A stretch of 64,000 nt of DNA, from assembly GCF_001625305.1 (NCBI RefSeq), contig NW_017802913.1, positions 111,569-175,568 of the forward strand, read 5' to 3'. The stretch's first letter is position 1, and every line of letters begins with the position of its first letter. This document shows positions 54,966 to 64,000 of the stretch, in pieces. This DNA comes from Branchiostoma belcheri. Its lineage: Eukaryota; Chordata; Leptocardii; Amphioxiformes; Branchiostomatidae. The notes under the pieces were generated by a model, which saw only the letters and a list, made by a program, of their open reading frames with translations, was not told the origin of the DNA and did no database searches. The position numbers and the translations under genes are program-made.

Positions 54966-55365
54966 ATTTTTGGAGTACCACAGAGTAATCTTCACTTGCG
55001 CTGATGGAGCCTCGCGTGGCAGGTATTTTCTTATCGCGTGGCCACTAACAGCGCGCGCAGAAGATAAGTCATAAAACATGGCGAACGGCACTGTCATTAT
55101 CCTTAAAAATGGCTGAGAGTAAGTATCTTGAACCGTCAAGTGTATTTTTTTAAAATATCCTAACATGGAGTAATGTGGATTTTGTAGGATTTTACCTTTT
55201 CTCCTCCACATATGACCGGTCCCTTGAAGCACGTAACAAGGAGGATAGTGAAATATTTTTCAGTGTTCGTTAGGAAGCATGCCATAATCCATACCACCTG
55301 TAAAGGCACTGCTCACATGCTGACCATGGCGGGACATAGCTATAGTGTACTTCAGAAGCCAGATA
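54966..55365. repeat. Second copy of the 0.4-kb duplication, touching the gap
   Basis: Begins exactly at the gap and matches 51931-52329 with an offset of about 3035 bp, one 1-bp length difference and a few substitutions. Its position suggests a scaffolding overlap. Confidence 0.9.
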
Positions 55366-56490
55366 GGCCGATGTACTGTAAACTTTTCAAAGGTCGCTTT
55401 GTATGAAAAAAATAATAAACTGCACGACGGGAAACCTAGCGTCCCCAATAAGTCTCGTACAGAGTCTCGTCAGAGTGGCATTTCCAACCCTGGACCAATC
55501 CAAGAAGGGAGGCTGGGTTTCTACAATGACGTCATCTACATTAGCACATGGCGAAAAGACGTGATCAATTTGTGCTTAACCATATTAATCTTGTATTAGC
55601 GTTAGCAAGTATAACTTCATAATGTTAGTGGAAACTTCCTCCTGTGGTGATCTTTTACAAATAGTAAAAGCTCATGGAAACTGTCAAATGTTTGAAATTG
55701 TCTGTTTCTCTCGGCCACATAGTGATATTCTGAATAAATGCATTTCATTTTTCACTGAATTCATTGGACAAGACGTGCATAATCTATCGTAACCAATTAA
55801 CGTTTTATAGCTGCCCCTTTCTAACTATAGTGGGTGTGCATTTCGAATTCCTATCTTGGCAGATCGTTTATCAGGTGGATTGTGTTATGAAACCAACGGT
55901 TTAAAGTTATGTGACAAGTGAAAGATGATATGGGATTTGACACGAAGAAAATGTAATGCTGCCGCTTTCATAAAATTCCATCCGCGTACCAATGGTGAAC
56001 GTTTTAAGGAATACTAATGTACCTTCACTGCATCTAGAACGATTTGCTTTTATCTACCTTCATAACCTGTGCACCTGATGGATGCTGCAAGTGTTTTAAG
56101 ACCTTCAATTACGTGGCATATGGACTTTCCTGTCATGATATATTACTTACTTTGGAAATCGATATCAGCGGCGACGTGTGTGTATTTTTGCAACTTTTAC
56201 AACATGCTGAAAGTATACACATACTTGATGATAGTAAGTATCATACTAGCATGTTATATTTTTATCAGACCGACTGTTTCCAAGTGGTAAATGAAGGATT
56301 GATAAAACTATAGGACCCAAATAACGGTTTGTTTATACAGGATAGCGTTGTGGCCAGGCTGCGGCAGCTCCCGGATGTTGACCAGAGAGATGAGTCGCCG
56401 TGCGCGGAGTCGTCAGGTCTGACGCCGGCATACATCCGACATACATCCGACATACATCCGACAGAGCTTTCTGGTACTCTGGCGTGAACA
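55366..56490. other. Intergenic sequence, no gene seen
   Basis: Short frames without domain resemblance. A short CATACATCCGA triplication is at about 56430-56460. Confidence 0.4.
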
Positions 56491-59400
56491 AATCTCGTTT
56501 CCCGTCGGCTGAACAGACAATCACGTGACCCCTACCCTGATACTAATCATTCCGCCCCTTTACCCTCTGACCCTTCCTCCCTAACCCTCGTAAGGGTCAT
56601 TCGTGGCTCAACCTTTCTCTGTACGGTCACATTTGTTTGGCTCCCGATCACATTTGTCCCAAGCGTGTGTAGTTACAATTTCCCCTCGGCTTCTTCCGCT
56701 GGTCACTGGATTACTTCACCCTGTACTTCTGCTCGTGTGGATTCCCGTCTCTCTGACTGTTTCTTTGTGTAGACGTTCGCGTTCCACGTATTGTTTATTC
56801 CGCCATGGATCTTGACCTCTACACCAGAACTACGTACCTCCGTTATGTGCGTCCAGCGGCTCAACTGGTTTCTGCGCGCCCCTGTGCTACAGTTTCGTCG
56901 CGTTTCTTCACATCGATCGTCTGTTCCACGGATTTTGCGCCAAGTCCCCATCGCCTCGGCAGACCGGACCACCTCGAGCTCGGACCCCACTGGCTACCCC
57001 CGCCCGCCTGACGATGGAAGTTCTGTAGCAGGTTTTCCCCACTCCTTTCCATGTTCCATGTTCCCCCCGTTATCTGTATTTTGTTGGCCTTTGTTGTCTT
57101 CTCGTTTAATGTACTATCGTAACCGGTTTTATAATACTGCTGCTTATTTTTACCACAGGAGGTTGCTGCATCATGGGCGTTCATAGATCTCTTTGCGTGT
57201 GGTCCTGCATGTATACTACTCTAGTAACGCTTCTAATTTCCTTGCATTTTCCTAGTTTGCGCTCTGGCTATTTACACATTCTTCCTTCAACAGAGACGTT
57301 CCCACCCCGAGGTGTCACTCGAGGACAGCGCACTTCCTCACCTCCTGCTGCGTTAATGACAACCGGGCTATACCCTCTTCCTGCCTGTTACAGTTGACCG
57401 CCTAGCCTTTCTCTTCCAGACCACCCACCCGTGGGAATGTTGTGATGTTATGAACGTAATATCCCTTCCACCCCAAACCCTCTAGCCTGGAATCCATCCG
57501 TGAACGCTGTGTCTCCGCTCCGTTCCTCCGCTCTGCCTTCAGGATTCCAGGCTATAACCTCGTGATTAACCAACAAACTTCCTGACTTTCTTCCCGTATA
57601 TAGTACCCATCCTTGATCGGTTACAACCTCCTCGTTTTGTTTGTTTTGTTTTTGTTTTGATAGACTGGTTGGCTAGGTCAGTTATTAATGTGCTAACTGC
57701 CCTACTCCCACGTGATTCACAGTTTTCTACACTCACTCTTCCAGCATTGTTGTCTGATGGGCTGTCCTGACTGTTTGATTGGTTCCTCACTACATGTCTG
57801 GTGCGTCCACGTTGTATCTGATCCTTACCTCGGACCCTACCTCTCATGCCCTCACCTCGCCTTGTTTTTCCGTCCCATCCACCCCCGACCGACCCCCGAC
57901 CCCGTTTCCCCCCTACTAGCCAACTCCCACCCTAGATCTTGACATGTGCACATGACTCACCCCCCCCCCCTTCATGCATACGCATATGCTAGTACGTAGC
58001 AAGTCGTTCTTGTGTTTGTACACTCTCTTGTTTTTTGCATTGAACGCATTGATCTCATCGTTTTTTCAATTTCGTAGACACAGTTGTGCCGAAGTACTTC
58101 ACGTATTAATTATGTTTCTCCCTTTTACGACTAGTCTGCTGCACACGGGAGGAACTAATGCTCTTTTGCGAATAGTACATAGTGACGTGATGTCCTTCCG
58201 GTCGCCGACAAGACAGTTGTTCGATATTGCCGCCTTACCAACAGCTGTTTACACATTACAGCTCTCTCTTATGATCCACCACCACCGGTCTGAAGCTGTT
58301 TTGACGACCTGATTGCTTCCTTATTCGCAGATTCCAGTCTGGCATAGCATGTTCCTGGGAACGTCCTCCTCCTCAGTCCCTACCCCTCCTTGTTCTATCC
58401 CCCCACCCCATCCTTCCTCCCCCATTTTGCCTTTACCCCAGTACCCCATGTCCTGACAGGTTACTAGTAACGTTATGTGTGTGACGTTGAATTGCGATGT
58501 GCTCCCCGTGTGCCCCGTGTGCGTTTGAGATGTGATCCCCGTGTGCCCCGTGTGCTCCTCGTCACATGGCTATGTGCATGCATATTCCCCCCTGTGGACA
58601 CATTGTTGATACATGGGAAGTTCCACCCCCCGTGCGGGTGAACGTAAGTCCCATCGAAGTTCAACCCCCCGTGCGGGTGAACGTAAGTCCTATCCAAGTT
58701 CAACCCCCCGTGCGGGTGAACTTGAGTTCACTAGAGTCCCGTGAGCGCCAGGTTTCTCCGGAAGTCGAACGTGAAGTTCTACCGGTTCCCCCGTGTGGAT
58801 GAAGGAGCATTTCCACTAGTAGTTGCACCCAAGTGTGGGTGAACGTAAGTTCCACCACGAAGTTCCTTCCGCCGCGCGGACGAACGTGAAGTTCTATCGG
58901 ACGTTCCTTGTGTGGACACGTTGACACCTTGTCGAGGTAGTACTAAGGGACCCCAGCGTGGATCACTGCATGCGGGACGCTGGACTTTTCCCCGTCAAGT
59001 TAATGTACGAACCAGCATGACCGGACTGCTTGGTAGTACTGTATGTTTCATCGTGACCTGGGTTCAGCGAAGCGTAACCTGCAGTGGCAGACATGCGTGT
59101 GGACCTGGGACTGATGCCGTGCGGTTCATCGCTCCAGTCAGGACTGAATCACCTTGTATACTTGAACTTGTGACTAAGGCAGATTTGTAGCTCGTTTTGT
59201 GCAAGCGCACAGAACGGACATGACCTCTCGAACACTTCGAACTCAGTCGTTACCGCCAGTCGTCATCGCCAGGAGTCGTTACCACCTGAAGTCGTCATCA
59301 GTTGTACTTCCGTGACTCTGAACATGAACTTACTGCTGCGTGTTAATCCTACATGTTGTTTCCTTACACGTATGACTCCATTGTTCCGAAGAGACTGTCT

Positions 59401-59646
59401 TTTTATTATCGAACCAGTTCCGTTACTCCAGTACTTTACATTTATCATACTTAGATTAGCCCAGCCGGTTCTCCCACCTCATCATCATCCTTTCCCTCCC
59501 GGTCATGTTGTCTCTCTGTGTACAAGGGTATACACAGAGATGCTATCCTTTTGCATCGTGACGGTGAGCTCACTACCCTAATTGTGTGTGTTTGTCTGTG
59601 AAATAGACGGGAAACATAGTTCTCTTCGGAGCTTGCGAAGAAGAGA
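56491..59646 (+). mobile_element. Unclassified 3.2-kb element A (Helentron-like?)
   Basis: It shares its first 143 bp and its last about 88 bp with element B, which follows immediately. The left end has GTTTCCCGTC...ACAGACAATCAC, and the right end, reversed, has GTTTCCCGTC...ACAGACAAACAC: subterminal inverted repeats. A hairpin (TTCTCTTCGGAGCTTGCGAA then GAAGAGAA) is at the 3' end. The interior is pyrimidine-rich with no recognisable protein. The combination of short inverted subterminal repeats, terminal hairpin and head-to-tail arrangement suggests a non-autonomous rolling-circle (Helitron2/Helentron) element; an LTR-type origin cannot be excluded. Confidence 0.5.
58619..58735. repeat. 39-bp hairpin-forming minisatellite, 3 units
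   Basis: Each unit contains GTTCAACCCCCCGTGCGGGT followed by GAAC, which can fold on itself. Further diverged units with GTGTGGGTGAACGTAAG and CGCGCGGACGAACGTGAAG continue to about 58920 inside element A. Confidence 0.85.
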
Positions 59647-60572
59647 AATCTCGTTTCCCGTCGGCTGAACAGACAATCACGTGACCCCTACCCTGATACT
59701 AATTATTCCGCCCCTTTACCCTCTGACCCTTCCTCCCTAACCCTCGTAAGGGTCATTCGTGGCTCAACCTTTCTCTGTACGGTCACATTCCCACCCAACC
59801 CTCCCATGACTAACCCGAGAACACCTGGATTCTAGAACGTTAGTTATGTTTTCTCATCTCATACGACATCGCGCTACCTTAGTTCTTACTGACTTATCTA
59901 GACTCGTACATTCGTCATAGCACTGTACGGTATCCTCAATTGTACCTGCGACTTAGCGTACGTAATCAGTTGTTACATAACCTTCATGTTGTCTCTTCTC
60001 TGCAAGATACCTGCCTTGCTAGCGTTCACAGTCACATTGTGGCCATTTGCTGTACTCAGTATGTTGTGTAGCTGTAACCTCTGATATACTCCAGAACTGT
60101 GTTATTGTCGTATTTTGAACCACTTAACTTACGAAGGTCAGTAGTTATTCAGGTGTACCTGTAACGCATCATTTGCTTAGACAGGATGTTTCAACCTTGT
60201 TCACGCAGATGAGCTTTTGAACTTCGCCGGTTAGAAGTTACTTACAAGTCAGGATGCGTTAAACATCCGCTGGACAGAGCCTTGGTTTAACCGACCAGCC
60301 CGACTTTGGCTAAACAATTGGCAACCAGGGTAAAATAGGTCGCCAGCTCGCAGCACATGACTTGTTGTTGTTGTATTAGGCTCCTGTATAAGTATGTACA
60401 TGCTATGAGAGCTACAATGTGTAGAGAGTAATGGTGTTACTGAGTTGAGGAGCCAATTGCAATAAATGCCCGACCGTACTGAGGTGACGGTGAGCTCACT
60501 ACCCTATTGTGTGTGTTTGTCTGTGAAATAGACGGGAAACATAGTTCTCTTCGGAGCTTGCGAAGAAGAGAA
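59647..60572 (+). mobile_element. Unclassified element B, short relative of A
   Basis: Same start and end as A but a different 0.7-kb interior, with GCAATAAATGCCCGACCG near 60460 (a possible poly(A) signal). A and B abut head to tail without spacer at 59646/59647. The terminal hairpin at 60544-60574 reads AGTTCTCTTCGGAGCTTGCG then AAGAAGAGAACT. Confidence 0.6.
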
Positions 60573-60958
60573 CTTACCTTCTCACCTGAAATCGGCCAGT
60601 ACACTTTTACGTTTCAAACAAATATACAAACAAGACTGCCTGCTAATTGTACATTGATATGCAAATTTTCCTTATTTCACTTATTATTTATTTTGATTTC
60701 TGTATGATTGATTTGGTATTATTTGATATATGCCTATTTTGGACCGCTTATTCTTCTGTTACTTAAGTTCGTGCTTAAGTTACCTTATTTTAATTTGCCC
60801 CTTGATTGTACATAAGTTTTCTTCAGTGATTACTTTATTTTGTATTATATTGTGTTTGGGATTGCCCCCCCCCCCAGGGTGCATTGAAAACCGCCCTCCA
60901 GGGCGATATGTTTCTCTGGTTAAATAAACAATAAACAAACAAACAAACAAACAAACAG
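60573..60958 (+). mobile_element. LINE 3' tail with (AAAC)n end
   Basis: GTGCATTGAAAACCGCCCTC, CAGGGCGATATGTTTCTCTG and TAAATAAACAATAAACAAAC form a typical CR1-type 3' UTR with an AATAAA motif and short terminal repeats. No coding part is left. Confidence 0.7.
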
Positions 60959-61464
60959 AGACGTTCACGGATCATGGTAGAGGGAGAACCCCCCCTGTAC
61001 CAATGGAACTTCAATCTTTATCTGGGTATGCATAAAACAGATAGATGACTTTACGTACTTATTATTATCCTACATTATGGACACAGGAAGGGGTTTTCAG
61101 TAAGGATGCATGTAACAGGCCGGACGATATCTGGTGCTCTAGTAAAGACTCTTTTAGTAAAGACCTAAAGGTACAAGTCTTTTGTACCATTTTGAGCCTA
61201 TTCTGTTATATCGTGCAGAAACCTTAACACATCTGGTGAACGGATCAAGTTGACAACCAGATCTATCAGAACAAGTTGACAACCAGATCTATGCGAGTCC
61301 TTCAAGAGTCCGGTTCGCTGGTCACTATTACCGGTCGAGAGAAAAGGTCATCTCTTCACTCAATCTCTTCTGTGGAAGCCCAGTGCAAAACCCCGTCCAA
61401 GCAGGACAGACAGAACTGTGTGGAACAGAGTTTTAACACGCCCTTCTGGTTCAACACAAGACAG
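60959..61464. other. Intergenic sequence, no gene seen
   Basis: Nothing recognised except a short duplication of AAGTTGACAACCAGATCTAT near 61245-61290. Confidence 0.4.
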
Positions 61465-61850
61465 ACGTAGAATGTCCAGACTGTGCATGATGTACAAAAT
61501 GACTAATAAACTGGTGGATGTACCAACCACTAAGTATCTGATATAAGCCCAGAAAAGAACAAGAAACATTCATGTCTTCAGATATCAGAGTAATCAACCA
61601 AGAATTGAGGTATCAAAAACTCGTATTTCCCCAGAACTATCGTAGACTGGAACTCGTTGCCACCAAGCACAGTTGGGGCATCATCATCACTAGAAAGCTT
61701 TAAACAACTCCTGCAATTAAATGTGCAAATATCGAGTGTAACAGGTCGTTCGGTGCGATATAGCCAGCTACCGCCGCGCCGCGTGCCTGCGAAGCTGGTG
61801 TGTTACGCCGAAGGGTGGTTATACCGGCTAAACAGATACAGATACAGATA
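61465..61850 (+). mobile_element. CR1/Jockey-group LINE 3' end, second copy
   Basis: It reads RRMSRLCMMYKMTNKLVDVP and TTKYLI before stops, matching the 48375-49610 LINE without its MITE. It then has the same tail with CCTGCGAAGCTGGTGTGTTA and GGGTGGTTATACCGGCTAAA, ending in ACAGATACAGATA. Confidence 0.85.
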
Positions 61851-62575
61851 ATGATCATGAGAGGGAGAAAAGAGAGCTGTGGCAAGCTAACAACAACAAC
61901 GAGACTCCCGAGAACACAGTTGTTGTCCTCCTGACTACTACAGACCTCTGTGCCTGTTTACAGTTCGGTCTCAGGGATCCCCTAGCCAACCCTCCCAAGA
62001 CACCGCCAACAAACGACCCGTCCCGTCATTTAGGACCTTCCCTCGAACACCCCGAAATTGCCTTGCTATACCAATCGAATCGAATTTCAGTTAAATTAAG
62101 TCCCGAACTCAAGCCAACCAGATTTCAGATTCATATCTATTGTCATAAAATTGTATGTTACACACACTTGCATGTTAACATAAAATCTGTTAATACGTTC
62201 GTTAAATTACTTACATAACTAAAAGATCACAAAGAAAATTACAGATATTGACGAATGTAAAAACATTTCAAAAGCAGTTAAAAACAAGTACACATATATA
62301 TCAGTCAAAAACAAGTAGATAAACTCGAAGCCTACTACTGTTACGTATTATAGATTAGCTCTCATTGAATAGCTCTAGAAGAAAGGACAATTCGTGTCTC
62401 TTTTTTCGACTGTGTGACGTCATATGACATCTATCACCACTGTGTAATGTGTGAGTTATGAAACTGTTCAAAAAGTTGTCCTTGTGTTTGGAATGGACCA
62501 TGTTTTTGAATGATTCGTACGTTCGTAGTATTCCAAATCACGACTTAGACTTCATCACGTTTTGGAATGCAACAA
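61851..62575. other. Intergenic sequence, no gene seen
   Basis: It ends in a TTTGGAATGCAAC block shared with 39590-39612. Confidence 0.4.
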
Positions 62576-63010
62576 CAGCATGTAAAGACCTACACTACTA
62601 TACTACGTCCAGTCCTAATATACGGTAGTGAAACCTGGACTCCCTCTCAAAGACTTAAAAGCAAAATTCAAGCTACAGAAATGAGAGTACTGTGCCTAAT
62701 CTACGGAGTCACCTTAAGAGACAAAGTAAGAAATGACACAATAAGGAGCTCTTTTTCAATGGAGTCCATTCTGAACATTATAAAAAGAATAAAAAGAAAC
62801 CAGCTGAGATGGTTTGGGCATGTACTGAGGATGCCAGAGGATAGGGACACCAAGAGGATATTCAACTGGAAACCCAAGAAGAAAAGGCCACCTGGCAGAC
62901 AAAGAAAGAGGTGGGAAGATCAGATCAGGAAGATCACGAGGTAGAGGCTAGGAGAAAACAACGCAAAGAAGGACTTCTTCTACCCCGCTACCTTCCCCCG
63001 CCCCAGGCTT
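62576..63010 (+). mobile_element. RTE-like LINE C-terminus
   Basis: An uninterrupted frame to a stop at 62944: LRPVLIYGSETWTPSQRLKS, EMRVLCLIYGVTLRDKVRND, LRWFGHVLRMPEDRDTKRIF and KKKRPPGRQRKRWEDQIRKI. These are the standard terminal motifs of RTE/craniofacial-development-like LINE polyproteins. A short 3' UTR with CTACCCCGCTACCTTCCCCC follows. Confidence 0.9.
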
Positions 63011-63690
63011 GACACCATCATCTGTATCGGTGTAGCCGGTATAACAGTCCTTTGGCGTAACACACCAACAGCCCCTAAACAGTAACAGCTGAGGTCCAAA
63101 GGATGCGAATTGAATAGTCAAGATACAAAAACAAGCACTTTTAAGTCTAGCTTCTTGCGGGTCAAAAATGTTTTCTTTATTTTCTTTATTTCATTGACAT
63201 GGATTTATGAGAATTAGATACTAGTAGCATGCACAGATGTGTTTATGAGATTCTTTGCTAAAGAACATGTTCTGAGTAAGGTCTAGAATAAAGAAGTTGG
63301 TGCCAAATAAATTTCACGTTACAATTTTAGAACTTACACAAAACGAGACAAGCTTATTAAATTTTACAGTCTTTTCGTCATGTTTCGTGGCTTACTGCAG
63401 GACATGGTTCTGAAGTCTTACGAATATGAAAATGAAAATTGATATGCTAATGTTTGCGTCACGAGCCTGACATTCCCGATACTGGAGCTGGAGTAGTCTA
63501 CTTGCTAAGTTCACGACGAAACGAAGCGAAGGTGTGAGAGGAGTAGACAATTGTCTTTCACCGTTTGGCGGGAGAAATGCGCTAAATGAGGAATTTGGAC
63601 CACAATGCACTTCGGGAAGACAAGACAAATGGCCAGGCCGGCCGCGGGAGTCTCTGGGAGCTGGGACGTCCGACCTCAGTGCTTCAGACA
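63011..63690. other. Intergenic sequence, no gene seen
   Basis: 63027-63075 holds an inverted fragment of the CR1 tail (GTAGCCGGTATAACAG, TTTGGCGTAACACACC). The remainder is unassigned. Confidence 0.45.
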
Positions 63691-64000
63691 AAGGCCGTGT
63701 TTATGTGAAGTCACCCAAGGCGCTTTACATGTGGTTTACCCCGAAGTCGGTTTTAAGTGGCCCTATCTGAATGCTCCAAATCACAGAGGTGGTTTCGAAT
63801 CGGTTTTCCCGCATAGCGATTTGTGTCTGAACGCAATGTGATTTCAATGTAACTTCGCCTGGTCATGGATTACGGGGAGATATTTCTTTGTTTATATGCA
63901 ATACCAACTTTGACGTGGCAGCAACTTAAAGAGCAGTAATGGTCAAATAATGTGTTCGTCTAGGGCGAGCTTCACCGCCTCTGGCGGGACCACGTCGGCA
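63691..64000 (+). mobile_element. Harbinger-like element (family H), cut by window end
   Basis: Starts with GGCCGTGTTTATGTGAAGTC and follows the 25499-26036 copy in reverse complement through CCGAAGTCGGTTTTAAGTGG, GAACGCAATGTGATTTCAAT and TTCACCGCCTCTGGCGGGAC. The right end lies beyond the window. Confidence 0.8.

Noticed and set aside
56791-58312. Several plus- and minus-strand frames of 90-131 codons in element A
   Set aside because: Pyrimidine-rich composition leaves few stops. No motif of transposase, helicase or reverse transcriptase was seen.
59647-60572. Reading element B as a solo LTR
   Set aside because: Possible because of the AATAAA motif and an ATTGGCAACCAGGG sequence, but the inverted subterminal repeats and terminal hairpin fit a DNA element better. 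No retroviral-type coding sequence is present. Left open.

Overview
The window is eukaryotic, animal genomic DNA, most probably from a lancelet (amphioxus, Branchiostoma). It has small phased exons separated by long repeat-filled introns, gene products of a chordate/bilaterian synaptic adhesion family, and many different DNA-transposon, LINE, SINE and Penelope-like fragments with very high repeat diversity. The lancelet assignment is inferred from overall character and recalled repeat style, not from a search.

Only two host genes can be supported, and both are neuroligin-like members of the cholinesterase-fold family. Gene 1 (+ strand) is complete in coding terms: six exons (2889-3288, 17894-18037, 18772-18957, 20203-20300, 22423-23135, 23677-24346) join in frame into a 736-residue type I membrane protein with signal peptide, esterase-like ectodomain, stalk, one transmembrane helix and a short tail. 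Gene 2 (- strand) has five exons (47446-47610, 46280-46465, 45856-45983, 42560-43221, 35217-35946) covering everything except the signal-peptide exon, which is not in this window. The genes are convergent (tail to tail) with about 10.9 kb between their stop codons. Both have lost the esterase nucleophile, but in different ways, and their ectodomains and transmembrane helices are alike while their stalks and cytoplasmic tails differ.

Everything else is introns and intergenic DNA built from repeats. 1-2.8 kb: a DNA-transposon copy, a CA microsatellite and the upstream region of gene 1. 3.3-17.9 kb: the large first intron with LINE tails, a TIR element rich in ATTTGCAT octamers, nested MITEs, a Penelope-like fragment and minisatellites. 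24.3-35.2 kb: the intergenic region, with a tRNA-derived SINE, copies of an AT-rich repeat, a Harbinger-like element, two LINE ends and a 20-bp minisatellite. 36-47.6 kb: gene 2 introns, with a 646-bp tandem duplication, a sequencing gap with a duplicated exon edge, a 32-bp minisatellite and MITEs. 47.6-64 kb: no host exon recognised; four LINE 3' ends, a MITE inside a LINE, a 77-bp-arm perfect palindrome, a SINE with clean target-site duplications, a GIY-YIG Penelope-like element, and a head-to-tail pair of unclassified (possibly Helentron-like) elements.

The most interesting item is a hammerhead-ribozyme-like motif of the Penelope-associated kind in the sense strand of gene 1 intron 4, about 110 bases before exon 5. 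A decayed relative lies 43 bases before exon 2 of the same gene, and a third lies in a gene 2 intron. Three assembly gaps (11645-11719, 41363-41839, 54946-54965) are present, and two of them are bordered by suspicious duplications.
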